Source: Actinobacteria bacterium UBA3012 (lineage in GTDB: Bacteria > Actinomycetota > Actinomycetes > Nanopelagicales > Nanopelagicaceae). Taken from it: 6,209 nucleotides of DNA. The position numbers and the translations under genes were made by a program. The DNA is taken from NCBI GenBank assembly GCA_002346305.1, contig DDZI01000036.1:1-6209 (forward strand), written 5' to 3'. The notes beneath the pieces were generated by a model, which was given only the letters and a program-made list of their open reading frames with translations, was not told the origin of the DNA and ran no database searches. Positions 1 through 6,209 of the stretch are shown here, piece after piece (the stretch's first letter is position 1; each line of letters begins with the position of its first letter).

Positions 1-297
1 GGTGCATTTGGTACGAGTTTATGGCTTTCATTGGGACTGGCTGGGGCCGGAATTATGACCGTGGCTCCCCTACTATTTTTTAATGGCTCCACAGTGCGAT
101 TACCTTTATCTGTGGTCGGTTTACTTCAATATATAACACCAACAATCATGTTCATCATTGGTGTAACCGTAAATGGAGAAGCCATGCCTTTGGCACGCTG
201 GATTGGATTTTTTGCTATTTGGGTTGCTTTAATATGTTTAGGTAGTGATTTATGGAAATCAGGAAGAGCGAGTAACCAAGGAATCGCACAAAGTTAA
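1..297 (+). CDS. rarD: RarD-type EamA/DMT-family transporter, C-terminal part (5' truncated by window edge)
   Basis: This is the last 98 codons of an inner-membrane permease; the frame is open from base 1 to the TAA at 295-297, so the true start lies outside the window. The hydrophobic text fits the second EamA half of the RarD subgroup of the drug/metabolite transporter superfamily: 'TVAPLLFF', then 'VRLPLSVVGLLQYITPT', 'MFIIGVTVNGE' and 'FFAIWVALICLGSDL'. The Q-Y-I-x-P-T block and the final F-x-x-I-W-x-A-L helix are the parts I recognise as RarD-like. About three membrane helices are visible, followed by a short polar tail (KSGRASNQGIAQS). RarD was named from chloramphenicol sensitivity, but its physiological substrate is not settled, so none is assigned. 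The gene faces the nuo-side genes, and its last 39 bases (12 sense codons plus the stop) overlap the 3' end of the prenyl synthase. The TTG at 31 is internal and is not a credible start. The family call is good; the substrate is unknown. Confidence 0.88.
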   Translation, partial: GAFGTSLWLSLGLAGAGIMTVAPLLFFNGSTVRLPLSVVGLLQYITPTIMFIIGVTVNGEAMPLARWIGFFAIWVALICLGSDLWKSGRASNQGIAQS

Positions 298-1242
298 GAA
301 TGCAGAAGTAGTTTGATTAACTGGCACTACTGATAGCAATTTTCGAGAATTTTCGGCGTACTGCAAAGCAATGGTACGTGCTTCTTCTAATGCGGGATGA
401 TTTCTAAGAGTATTTAAAACTTCTGCTACTTCATTCTCATCTGAAATTGGGCCAGCCAATGAGGCAATTAACTTTTGATCCTCAGGACGATCCGCTTTTT
501 GAACCAGTAAAGTTACTAATGTAGGTACTCCTTCACGCAGATCTGTTCCTGGTGTTTTTCCGGATTCATTTGTCTCGCTTGCAATATCAATTACATCATC
601 AGCCAACTGGAAAGCGATACCGATCTCTTCGCCAAATGTGGTGAGAGCTTCAACTACTTGTGTAGATGCGCCGGATAACAGGGCTCCAAATCGAATACTG
701 GTTCCGAAGAGAGAACCGGTTTTATCGGCAATCACCGAAATGTAATGCTCCAATGGATCGGCACCATTTTGCGGACCTTGAGTCTCCTTTATCTGCCCAA
801 TGACTAATCTTTCAAAAGTTCTGGCTTGAAGTCGTACTGCTTCAGGTCCTAAATCAGCTAATAGATCAGAGGCTTTCGCAAATAGATAATCTCCAGTCAA
901 AATTGCAACAGCATTGCCCCAGCGCTCATTTGCACTTTCCACTCCCCGACGTAATGGGGCTTCATCCATAACATCATCATGGTAAAGCGTTGCAAGATGA
1001 GTTAATTCGCAGACCACGGCAGCTTCAATTACTTGACGCTCTCCCATGTTCCCATAATTTGCCGCAAGCAAAGTAAGAACAGGACGTAATCTTTTCCCTC
1101 CGGCAACAATTAGATGGCGAGAAGTTTCATTTACAAAAGGATATTCGCCCTCAACATGTGCAAATAACAATTTTTCCACTAAATCTAAACGTCTAGCGAG
1201 ATCTTGCTCAATCTCAGGAGCTAGATCTGGAAGTTTAGCCAT
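259..1242 (-). CDS. Long-chain trans-polyprenyl diphosphate synthase (probable menaquinone side-chain synthase)
   Basis: This 327-residue soluble all-helical enzyme of the IspA/IspB class joins isopentenyl diphosphate units head-to-tail in all-trans form. Visible motifs are G49-K50-R51 with R53 (diphosphate binding), the first aspartate-rich motif D89-D-V-M-D93 followed by R98-R99, 'GDYLFA' at 117-122, the second aspartate-rich motif D215-D-V-I-D219 after F211-Q212, and 'GKTPGTDLREG' at 228-238. All metal- and substrate-binding residues expected of an active enzyme are present. The residues five and four places before the first motif are Ala84 and Thr85, small where short-chain FPP/GGPP synthases usually carry aromatics; this suggests a long product (roughly C35-C50), matching a menaquinone tail. 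Length is normal for the family. The ATG follows the nuoN stop by 3 bases with AGGT upstream, so it is probably translated from the nuo transcript. The stop is TGA at 261-259, inside the end of the convergent rarD. Exact chain length cannot be read from sequence. Confidence 0.93.
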   Translation of the reverse strand: MAKLPDLAPEIEQDLARRLDLVEKLLFAHVEGEYPFVNETSRHLIVAGGKRLRPVLTLLAANYGNMGERQVIEAAVVCELTHLATLYHDDVMDEAPLRRGVESANERWGNAVAILTGDYLFAKASDLLADLGPEAVRLQARTFERLVIGQIKETQGPQNGADPLEHYISVIADKTGSLFGTSIRFGALLSGASTQVVEALTTFGEEIGIAFQLADDVIDIASETNESGKTPGTDLREGVPTLVTLLVQKADRPEDQKLIASLAGPISDENEVAEVLNTLRNHPALEEARTIALQYAENSRKLLSVVPVNQTTSAFLTLCDSLVTRSS

Positions 1243-1245
1243 TTG

Positions 1246-2760
1246 CTAACCTGCAAAAAATGCAAGTGAATTTATAGCGGAGATAACTGGTTGTGGATAA
1301 ACTCCCATAACTATTGTGGCAACTGCACAAATTGCAATAGTTGCAACAGTTACTGGTGATGGAATCACTACTGAGGTTCCATCTTCAACAGAATCGCTAA
1401 AGTACATCAAAACAACAATACGGACATAAAAGAACGCTGCGATTGCACTAGCGAGTACACCCACTACAACAACTGAAATATTTCCACTCTTGTATGCGGC
1501 CGAAAATATGGCAAACTTTCCAACAAAACCACTTGTGAGTGGGATTCCAGCTAGTCCTAGCAAGAATAGAGTAAAAGTTCCAGCAACTAGTGGTGAGCGC
1601 TTGCCTAAACCTGCCCATCGGTTCAAATCACTCACTTCGCCACCAGAATCTCGCACTAAAGTAACAATTGCGAATGTTCCAATTGTTGCAAATCCATAAG
1701 TGAACAAATAAATCAAAATTGCATCTAAGCCGTCTTTACTCAGAGCAATAATACCTGTTAGCAAAAATCCAGAATGTGCGATTGCAGAGTACGCAAGAAC
1801 ACGTTTAACATCTTTTTGAGCAATTGCAATAACTGTACCAATCGCCATTGTTGCTATAGAGATCGCGATCAAAATTGGGCGCCAGCTCCAAACCAGACCA
1901 CCAACTGCAAAATAGTAAATTCGAAGGGCGGCACCAAATGCCGCAACTTTTGTTACCGCTGCCATGAAGGCTGTTACTGGAGTTGGAGAGCCTTGGTAAA
2001 CATCTGGTGTCCAAGCATGGAATGGAGCGGCTGAGACTTTAAACAGTAATCCGACTGTGAGTAGAGCTAAACCAATTAGTATGAATTGATCGCTTCCGCC
2101 AGATTCGACAATTGACTGGCGAATTCCATCAAATGTTGTGCTTCCGGCTTGACCGTAAATAAATGCTGAGCCAAATAGGAAAAAAGCCGATGAAAATGCA
2201 CCTAGTAAGAAGTATTTGAGGGCTGCTTCTTGAGAAAGTAATCTGCGACGCTGAGAAAGTCCAGCCATTAAATACAGTGGGAGTGATAAAACTTCTAGAG
2301 AAACAAAAAGAGTTAATAAATCGTTCGCAGCAGGGAAGATCAACGCCCCCGATATGGCGAAAAGAGTTAATGGGAATACCTCGGTTTGTTGCAAACCAGA
2401 AACCAGCGCTTTTTGTTCTTCATTTGAACCTGGGATCGCAGCAGCTTGTGCTGTAAACGACTGGAAGCCGCGTTCTGCAATTAAAAGCAAACCTAAGAAG
2501 CCAAAAATCAAAACTGAGCCTTGTAAAACAATAGCCACGCCATCGATCGACATGGCGTTAACGGCAACTTTCGAACTTGAATTGCGAATCAGAATTAATT
2601 GCAAGAAAGCCAAAGTAACAGCCGCGAATGAAGTTCCTACTTGTAAGACATAGCGGTAGCGACGAGAAGCAAATGCCTCAATAAGTACTCCAATTAACGC
2701 TGCTGCTAAAACAATTAAAATTGGTCCAAGCATTCCATATTCAATATTCGGAGCGGTCAT
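1246..2760 (-). CDS. nuoN: NADH-quinone oxidoreductase subunit N (complex I antiporter-like subunit)
   Basis: This 504-residue integral membrane protein is one of three antiporter-like proton channels in the complex I membrane arm. It lies near the quinone-side half, between NuoM and the NuoK/NuoJ/NuoA group. About 14 transmembrane helices can be read. Residues matching the known proton path are E156 (in 'FVSLEVLSLPLYLMAG', 152-167), K182, K241 and K271, which bracket the signature 'VSAAPFHAWTPDVYQGSPTP' (242-261), and K415 in 'GFVGK'; these align with the functional Glu and Lys residues of E. coli NuoN. A polar loop at about 95-127 (ERGFQSF...NEEQKAL) makes it a little longer than the E. coli subunit, as is common in Actinobacteria. 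The ATG at 2760 shares its A with the nuoM stop (TAATG) and has a strong GGGAGG six bases upstream, which fixes the start. The stop is TAG. NuoN differs from MrpD-like antiporters by its signature and by the operon context. Confidence 0.97.
   Translation of the reverse strand: MTAPNIEYGMLGPILIVLAAALIGVLIEAFASRRYRYVLQVGTSFAAVTLAFLQLILIRNSSSKVAVNAMSIDGVAIVLQGSVLIFGFLGLLLIAERGFQSFTAQAAAIPGSNEEQKALVSGLQQTEVFPLTLFAISGALIFPAANDLLTLFVSLEVLSLPLYLMAGLSQRRRLLSQEAALKYFLLGAFSSAFFLFGSAFIYGQAGSTTFDGIRQSIVESGGSDQFILIGLALLTVGLLFKVSAAPFHAWTPDVYQGSPTPVTAFMAAVTKVAAFGAALRIYYFAVGGLVWSWRPILIAISIATMAIGTVIAIAQKDVKRVLAYSAIAHSGFLLTGIIALSKDGLDAILIYLFTYGFATIGTFAIVTLVRDSGGEVSDLNRWAGLGKRSPLVAGTFTLFLLGLAGIPLTSGFVGKFAIFSAAYKSGNISVVVVGVLASAIAAFFYVRIVVLMYFSDSVEDGTSVVIPSPVTVATIAICAVATIVMGVYPQPVISAINSLAFFAG
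1249..1252 (-). promoter_or_regulatory. Weak ribosome binding site of the prenyl synthase
   Basis: AGGT is followed by TAGCAA and the ATG on the minus strand. It covers part of the last nuoN codons, and the nuoN TAG stop falls inside the spacer. A short match this close to the nuoN stop suggests that ribosomes finishing nuoN reinitiate on the prenyl synthase. Confidence 0.45.
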
Positions 2761-4280
2761 TACTTTCCTCCCGTAATTCCGGTAATTTCGAGGGCTGAAA
2801 GTGTGGCGGTCGCTGCTGGATTAATTACATCTAATAAAGGTTGAGGATAGAAACCAAAGAAAATAATGATTGCTATGACCGGAGCGATGGAAACTTTCTC
2901 ACGCAGGGTTAAGTCAGTTAAATTCTCATTGCCTGGCGTTGTCGGCCCATGTAACGCGCGTTGTACTGGAATCAAAATATAAAGAGCCGCAAAGATAATT
3001 CCAATAGTTCCAATAATTGCCGGAATTGGATAACGCTCAAATGTTCCAATTAGCACCAAGAATTCACTTACGAAAGAGGAAAGACCGGGTAAAGCCAAGC
3101 TCGACATTCCAGCTATAAAGAATGACCAAGCCATTATTGGAGTGACTCTTTGCAATCCTCCAAAATCAGAAATTCGCTCAGATTTTCGACGTGAAATCAT
3201 CCAACCAGCGATTAAGAATAATGCCGCAGTGGAGAAGCCGTGATTGATCATGTACAAAGTGGCACCAGAATGTGATTGCTGTGTAAAGGCAAAAATGCCA
3301 AGTGTTATAAAACCAAAGTGTGAGATTGAAGTGTAAGAAATCAAGGCTTTGATATTGCCATCACCAGATGATGTTCCTTGAGCGATAGCTAAAAAGGCTC
3401 CATAGAAAATTGATATCAGAGACAGCACAATAATTGTTGGGCCAAACTCTTTAGATGCTTCTGGGAAGAGTGAAAGACAGAAGCGGATCATTCCGTAAGT
3501 TCCGACTTTGTCTAAAACACCAAGGAGTAAAACGGATGTTCCTGGTGTGGCAGAGCGCGCCGCATCAGGCAACCAAGTATGGAATGGCCAAAGTGGTGCC
3601 TTAATTGCAAATGCAATAAAGAAACCTAGGAATAGCATTCGCTGTGTTACTGGATCAATAGTTAATTGTGAGAGCGCAGTTACATCAAAGGTAGGTTCCT
3701 CGAATTGATTGCCACTAATTACATACAATCCAATTATTGATGCGAGCATCAATAACCCGCCAAATAGCGAGTAAAGCAAGAATTTTACTGCTGCAGCTGC
3801 TTTCTCTCCAGTTCCATAACCACCAATGAGGAAGTAAACCGGGATGAGCATTGCTTCAAAAAAAACGTAGAAGAGGAAAATGTCTGTAGCAGCAAAAACT
3901 CCCACGATCATAGTTTCAAGAATAAGAATTAAGCCAAAGAAGTTCTTAACTGACCAACGCCCACCTTCGGCCTCGTTCCAGCATGCCGCTATAACTATTG
4001 GAGTTAACACAAGCGCTAGTAAAATCAATAGAAGCGAGATTCCATCTACACCTAAAGCGTAATTAATCCCGAAAGCCGGAATCCATTGATATTTTTCGAC
4101 AAATTGAAATCCATAGACAGAGCGATCAAAAGATAATGCCATTCCCAATCCAGCAATTGCCACAACTATTGAAACTGCAAGAGCAACTTGCTTGGCAAGC
4201 AAATCACTGCCTTTAGGAAGTAAAAATACTGCTGCACTTCCAACAAGTGGAAGCAGGCCTAAAATTGTTAAGGTATTCAT
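2760..4280 (-). CDS. nuoM: NADH-quinone oxidoreductase subunit M (complex I antiporter-like subunit)
   Basis: This 506-residue, roughly 14-helix membrane protein is the middle proton-pumping subunit of the complex I arm, between NuoL and NuoN. Key residues are visible: E142 in 'FYVFFEAMLIPVYFLIG' (137-153), K227 in 'FAIKAPLWPFHTWLPDA' (224-240), K258 in 'GVLDKVGTYGMIRF' (254-267), H347 in 'MINHGFSTAALF', and E406 in 'SFVSEFLVLIGTF'. These correspond to the Glu/Lys/Lys/Glu chain described in E. coli NuoM. The sequence around 238-260 and the Asp before K258 look actinobacterial. A short Gly/Ser/Asp stretch at 302-309 replaces the usual tight 'Q-T-D' turn before the 'IKALISYTSISHFGF' helix. The ATG overlaps the nuoL stop as ATGA; only a degenerate GGTGG (4288-4292) precedes it, so translational coupling to nuoL is likely. 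The stop TAA shares its last base with the nuoN start. Length agrees with the family. Confidence 0.97.
   Translation of the reverse strand: MNTLTILGLLPLVGSAAVFLLPKGSDLLAKQVALAVSIVVAIAGLGMALSFDRSVYGFQFVEKYQWIPAFGINYALGVDGISLLLILLALVLTPIVIAACWNEAEGGRWSVKNFFGLILILETMIVGVFAATDIFLFYVFFEAMLIPVYFLIGGYGTGEKAAAAVKFLLYSLFGGLLMLASIIGLYVISGNQFEEPTFDVTALSQLTIDPVTQRMLFLGFFIAFAIKAPLWPFHTWLPDAARSATPGTSVLLLGVLDKVGTYGMIRFCLSLFPEASKEFGPTIIVLSLISIFYGAFLAIAQGTSSGDGNIKALISYTSISHFGFITLGIFAFTQQSHSGATLYMINHGFSTAALFLIAGWMISRRKSERISDFGGLQRVTPIMAWSFFIAGMSSLALPGLSSFVSEFLVLIGTFERYPIPAIIGTIGIIFAALYILIPVQRALHGPTTPGNENLTDLTLREKVSIAPVIAIIIFFGFYPQPLLDVINPAATATLSALEITGITGGK
2767..2772 (-). promoter_or_regulatory. Strong ribosome binding site of nuoN
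   Basis: On the minus strand GGGAGG is followed by AAAGTA and then the ATG, a spacing of six bases. The site lies inside the last codons of nuoM (Gly-Gly-Lys). It is the best Shine-Dalgarno match at any junction in the window, so nuoN need not depend only on coupling to nuoM. Confidence 0.8.
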
Positions 4281-6184
4281 AGGGTAACCACCAAAATCGC
4301 GGTAAGAATTGCAACTGTTCCAAGCAAAATCAGTAATGCATAGGAGCGAACATACCCAGTCTGAGTCTTCCGAAGATCACCAGCTAGTCGAAGTGTCATT
4401 GCTCCTACCCCACTAACAGCGCCATCTACTACTCTCTTGTCGAGAAACGCAAGGACTCTTGTTAGTGATTGCCCTGGACGCATAAAAACGGCTTCATTGA
4501 AATCATCTTGCAATAAATCTCGACGTGCAACTTTGGTCCACGCCGTGACATCAGTTGGGGCGGATACTGGAATAGCTTTGCGTCCGTATTTCGCCACTGC
4601 AAAAGAAACGCCTATTGCAACCGCAGTCATCGCCAGTCCGGTTACAACTATTGGTGCCAAAAGTTCAGTTTCATGTTCATGATGATCTTTATCTACAACA
4701 GGTGCTAAAAAGTTCTTTAATCGATCGCCGCTGTAAAAAATAAACCCTGTAGTAACAGACCCTATGGACAACAAAATCATCGGTATCGTCATTAACCACG
4801 GAGATTCATGTGGATGTGCTTGAGAATCCCAACGCTTAGTACCAAAGAAAGTCATCAACATTACGCGGGTCATGTAAAACGCGGTGATTGCTGCACCGAG
4901 CAAAGTGATGCAACCAAGAATGATTCCTTTGCTGCCACCAGCATTAAAAGCAGTTTCAATTATCTTATCTTTTGAATAGAAGCCAGCAAAAGGCGGGATT
5001 CCAATAATTGCCAAATATCCAAGCCCAAATGTCGCAAAAGTTATTGGCATAACTTTACGAAGTGCGCCGTATTTACGCATATCTACTTCGTCATTCATTC
5101 CATGCATTACCGAACCAGCACCGAGGAACATTCCAGCTTTAAAGAATCCATGTGTGAGCAAGTGCATCATTGCGAATGCATAACCAGCCGGTCCCAAACC
5201 AGTAGCCAAAATCATATAACCGATCTGCGACATGGTTGATGCTGCCAATGCTTTTTTAATATCATCTTTTGCCATACCAATAACGGCACCAAATAGCAGA
5301 GTCACAGCTCCAACAATTACTACTAGAAGCTGTGCTGTAGGTGCATTATCAAAAACAAAATTTGATCGAGATATTAAATAGACGCCAGCAGTAACCATTG
5401 TTGCGGCATGGATTAATGCTGAAACTGGAGTAGGTCCAGCCATGGCATCGCCAAGCCAAGCCTGTAGCGGAAATTGTGCCGATTTTCCAACAGCTGCAAG
5501 CAAAATTGCCGCACCCATTGCATTAAGAGCAGTCGAACTTGCTGAGCCACTTTCAATTCCCCTAGCAACACCATCAAAAGTTACTGAGCCAAATTGCACA
5601 AATGCGATCATGACTGCAAGAGAAAGACCCACGTCTCCGACTCGATTGGCAACAAACGCCTTTTTCGCCGCAGTTGCATAAGTTGGCTTTTGATTCCAGA
5701 AACCTATTAATAGGTATGAGGCAAGACCTACGCCTTCCCATCCAACATAGAGGTTCAGATATGAATCACCTAGAACTAATAGAAGCATGGCAGCAATAAA
5801 GAGATTTAAATATGCAAAAAAACGACGACGGTCAATATCGTGAGACATGTATGAAATTGAGTAAATATGAATCAATGTTCCGACACCGGTAATCAAAAGA
5901 ACAAAACAAATCGAAAGTTGATCAAGCAACAAAGTTGCGTCTACTTTAAATGAACCAACATTGATCCAAGTAAAAAGACGTTGGGTTACTCCGCGAGCTT
6001 CTTCATCGCGTCCAAGCATTTTATTTAATTCAATCAATGCCACAGCAAATGAACCGGCAGAAGCTGCAGTGCCAATCAAGTGTCCGATCCGATCTAGCGC
6101 ACGACCTCCAAGCAACAAAAAGGCTGAACTAAAAAGTGGAATCGCGATTAAGTAAACCAAAGTACTACTAGTACCCGAGACCAT
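4277..6184 (-). CDS. nuoL: NADH-quinone oxidoreductase subunit L (distal antiporter-like subunit with lateral helix)
   Basis: This 635-residue protein is the most distal proton-pumping subunit of complex I, with about 16 membrane helices. Visible functional positions are E150 in 'LYVGWEGVGLASYLLIGFW', D184 in 'ANRVGDVG', K234 in 'GKSAQFPLQAWLGDAM', H259 in 'SALIHAATMVTAGVYLI', H341 and H345 with K349 in 'MMHLLTHGFFKA', and K405 in 'FAGFYSKDKI'. Residues about 548-605 are amphipathic and poorly hydrophobic (KVARRDLLQDDF...LRLAGDLRKT), as expected for the long lateral helix that runs along NuoM and NuoN, and a final membrane anchor follows at about 612-634. This C-terminal extension separates NuoL from NuoM/NuoN and from single-domain Mrp subunits. 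A His/Glu cluster lies at 501-505. The ATG at 6184 overlaps the nuoK stop by one base (TAATG), with GAGG five bases upstream. No in-frame ATG lies further upstream before a TGA at 6208-6206. Length fits actinobacterial NuoL. Confidence 0.98.
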   Translation of the reverse strand: MVSGTSSTLVYLIAIPLFSSAFLLLGGRALDRIGHLIGTAASAGSFAVALIELNKMLGRDEEARGVTQRLFTWINVGSFKVDATLLLDQLSICFVLLITGVGTLIHIYSISYMSHDIDRRRFFAYLNLFIAAMLLLVLGDSYLNLYVGWEGVGLASYLLIGFWNQKPTYATAAKKAFVANRVGDVGLSLAVMIAFVQFGSVTFDGVARGIESGSASSTALNAMGAAILLAAVGKSAQFPLQAWLGDAMAGPTPVSALIHAATMVTAGVYLISRSNFVFDNAPTAQLLVVIVGAVTLLFGAVIGMAKDDIKKALAASTMSQIGYMILATGLGPAGYAFAMMHLLTHGFFKAGMFLGAGSVMHGMNDEVDMRKYGALRKVMPITFATFGLGYLAIIGIPPFAGFYSKDKIIETAFNAGGSKGIILGCITLLGAAITAFYMTRVMLMTFFGTKRWDSQAHPHESPWLMTIPMILLSIGSVTTGFIFYSGDRLKNFLAPVVDKDHHEHETELLAPIVVTGLAMTAVAIGVSFAVAKYGRKAIPVSAPTDVTAWTKVARRDLLQDDFNEAVFMRPGQSLTRVLAFLDKRVVDGAVSGVGAMTLRLAGDLRKTQTGYVRSYALLILLGTVAILTAILVVTL

Positions 6185-6209
6185 TAAAGCCTCAACAATC
6201 TTGCATCAT
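6184..6209 (-). CDS. nuoK: NuoK C-terminus (last codons only; 5' part lies beyond the window)
   Basis: Reading leftward from the window edge, the only frame that reaches the nuoL start without an earlier stop gives [x]-Asp-Ala-Arg-Leu-Leu-Arg-Leu-stop. The TAA occupies 6186-6184 and its last A is the first base of the nuoL ATG. A short tail of the form Asp-Ala-x-Leu-Leu is what actinobacterial NuoK proteins typically end with, and nuoK precedes nuoL in the standard nuoA-N order. Only seven full codons are present, so the call rests mostly on gene order and on the TAATG junction, which repeats the style of the nuoM/nuoN junction. NuoK is a three-helix membrane subunit of complex I, related to MrpC, located between NuoN and NuoJ. 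Confidence 0.72.
6190..6193 (-). promoter_or_regulatory. Ribosome binding site of nuoL
   Basis: GAGG, followed by CTTTA and the ATG on the minus strand, gives a five-base spacing. It sits within the final codons of nuoK and supports the ATG at 6184 as the nuoL start. Confidence 0.6.

Noticed and set aside
31..33. TTG as the start of a small 88-residue protein.
   Set aside because: The frame is open to base 1 and the residues before it continue the RarD fold, so it is an internal Leu codon of a truncated gene.
240..330. A bidirectional terminator between rarD and the prenyl synthase.
   Set aside because: No inverted repeat with a flanking T or A run is visible by eye, and most of the span is coding for one or both genes.
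339..354. Tandem AATTTTCG copies that might form a small repeat or terminator.
   Set aside because: They lie inside the prenyl synthase coding region (Glu-Asn-Ser-Arg-Lys-Leu), are only two short copies, and form no GC-rich stem.
1490..2653. Several plus-strand open frames antisense to nuoN (for example 1490-1699, 1774-2034 and 2354-2653), plus a minus-strand frame at 1805-2014.
   Set aside because: They lie wholly inside nuoN, which has a complete set of family motifs. Their peptides are low-hydrophobicity and Cys/Asn/Lys-rich, have no recognisable domain, and look like by-products of the nuoN codons.
3508..4062. Plus-strand open frames antisense to nuoM (3508-3708 and 3880-4062).
   Set aside because: They are fully contained in conserved nuoM sequence, with no family resemblance and no convincing ribosome site.
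4437..6155. Plus-strand open frames antisense to nuoL (4437-4682, 5442-5681 and 5961-6155).
   Set aside because: They are shadows of the long nuoL frame; the peptides are rich in Ala, Ser, Thr and Pro, as expected from reading hydrophobic codons backwards.
2760..6184. An Mrp-type Na+/H+ antiporter operon instead of complex I.
   Set aside because: Order K-L-M-N, the NuoL lateral-helix extension, the NuoN-specific signature and the absence of MrpA/MrpE/MrpF/MrpG-like genes all favour nuo.

Overview
The window looks like the distal end of a respiratory complex I (nuo) operon from a low-GC actinobacterium. By eye GC is around the low-to-mid 40s percent (not computed). The protein flavour is actinobacterial: NuoM carries 'GVLDKVGTYGMIRFCLSLFP', NuoN has the 'VSAAPFHAWTPDVYQGSPTP' block, and nuoN is followed by a long-chain polyprenyl diphosphate synthase and a convergent rarD. 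Low GC together with tight packing suggests a streamlined planktonic lineage such as the freshwater Nanopelagicales (acI) group. That placement is inference, not proof.

Layout, left to right. Positions 1-297 (+) hold the 3' end of a rarD-type EamA transporter gene, cut by the window edge. All the rest is on the minus strand and is read right to left: the last codons of nuoK (6209-6184), nuoL (6184-4277), nuoM (4280-2760), nuoN (2760-1246) and a trans-polyprenyl diphosphate synthase (1242-259). The junctions are very tight: TAATG for nuoK/nuoL, ATGA for nuoL/nuoM, TAATG for nuoM/nuoN, and 3 bases between nuoN and the prenyl synthase. The prenyl synthase and rarD converge tail to tail, and their coding sequences overlap by 39 bp. 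No stretch of 300 bases lacks a gene; there is essentially no non-coding DNA.

Functionally, NuoL, NuoM and NuoN are the three antiporter-like proton-pumping membrane subunits of NADH:quinone oxidoreductase, and NuoK is a smaller membrane subunit next to them. The prenyl synthase has an open chain-length pocket signature (Ala-Thr before the first DDxxD), so it probably makes the isoprenoid tail of menaquinone, the quinone that actinobacterial complex I reduces. The operon tail would then combine the pump with a step in making its electron acceptor. RarD belongs to a separate transcript.

No RNA gene, mobile element, CRISPR array or clear terminator was seen, and nothing here supports an undescribed system. 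The most individual points are the operon position of the prenyl synthase, the 39-bp antisense coding overlap, a short Gly/Ser insertion in NuoM and a His-rich loop in NuoL.
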